Positions 63,936 through 64,000 of a stretch of 64,000 bases of DNA are shown here, one piece after another (the first letter of the stretch is position 1; each line of letters opens with the position of its first letter). Made by a program: the position numbers and the translations under genes. The notes under the pieces were generated by a model that saw only the letters and a program-made list of their open reading frames with translations, was not told the origin of the DNA and did no database searches. Source of the DNA: Haloglycomyces albus DSM 45210 (lineage in GTDB: Bacteria > Actinomycetota > Actinomycetes > Mycobacteriales > Micromonosporaceae); NCBI RefSeq assembly GCF_000527155.1, contig NZ_AZUQ01000001.1, positions 2,105,615 through 2,169,614 on the forward strand. Reading direction: 5' to 3'.

Positions 63936-64000
63936 GTTATCACGGCGATCGTCTCAGGTGAGGCTCGCTTGAGCACGGTATCCCCCAGGTCGGCGAGTCC

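Overview
The window looks like chromosomal DNA of a moderately high-GC actinomycete (about 60% G+C by eye). The evidence is the zinc-ribbon L28, L31 and L32 proteins, the DUF6230/DUF6114 pair, DUF3515 beside thiL, a SepIVA-type DivIVA protein near coaD, a cytochrome bc complex with a diheme QcrC beside ctaE, and trpD close to a DnaQ-UvrC fusion as in Mycobacterium. Many secreted or surface tails are very rich in Asp and Glu (DUF6114, the CAP protein, the DUF4190-like protein), which would suit a halotolerant member of the Glycomycetaceae. That family assignment is inference.

Layout. 1-1.5 kb: DUF6114 (cut by the window edge) and DUF6230. 1.8-7.5 kb: rpmE, prfA, prmC, a membrane protein, a SpoIIE-type phosphatase, tsaC and a low-molecular-weight phosphotyrosine phosphatase. 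7.5-14.9 kb: the F-ATPase operon (atpI, atpZ, atpB, E, F, H, A, G, D), ended by a strong terminator directly after atpD, with no atpC. 15-15.6 kb: a DUF4190-like membrane protein. 15.8-28.8 kb: an exopolysaccharide locus with a membrane-anchored GH26-like hydrolase, a Wzz-like protein fused to a degenerate tyrosine-kinase domain, a Wzy-like polymerase, a sugar-kinase-like phosphotransferase, two sulfotransferases, a Wzx-like flippase, a methyltransferase, a GT2 and a GT26 glycosyltransferase. 28.8-31.5 kb: 3-methyladenine glycosylase, DUF3515, thiL and rpmB. 31.9-41 kb: a Pro/Gln-rich membrane protein, a FakA-like kinase, recG, rsmD, coaD, a SepIVA homologue, DUF177, rpmF and rnc. 41-47 kb: a LuxR regulator, a CAP-domain protein, a small coiled-coil protein and smc. 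47-54 kb: trpD, a repeat-rich non-coding island, a degenerate receiver protein, ctaE and qcrCAB. 54-64 kb: a second RelA/SpoT-family protein, a small membrane protein, an AlkZ-like glycosylase, a DnaQ-UvrC fusion, and a moxR-DUF58-tgpA operon.

Working together. atpI-atpD would build the ATP synthase except for epsilon, and qcrCAB with ctaE contribute to the bc1-aa3 supercomplex that supplies its proton gradient. The polysaccharide locus has polymerisation, export, transfer and decoration functions. Two PAPS-type sulfotransferases suggest a sulfated polymer. No initiating phosphoglycosyltransferase is visible. Housekeeping genes cover translation termination, ribosomal proteins, RNA processing, coenzyme A and thiamine cofactors, DNA repair and chromosome condensation.

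The most unusual points are the absent atpC, the kinase-dead polysaccharide co-polymerase, a multi-hairpin leader before the flippase, a roughly 90-bp tandem repeat at 48.6-48.9 kb, an Rsh protein with an eroded synthetase motif, and several candidate leaderless promoters. No tRNA, rRNA, CRISPR array or intact insertion sequence was seen.
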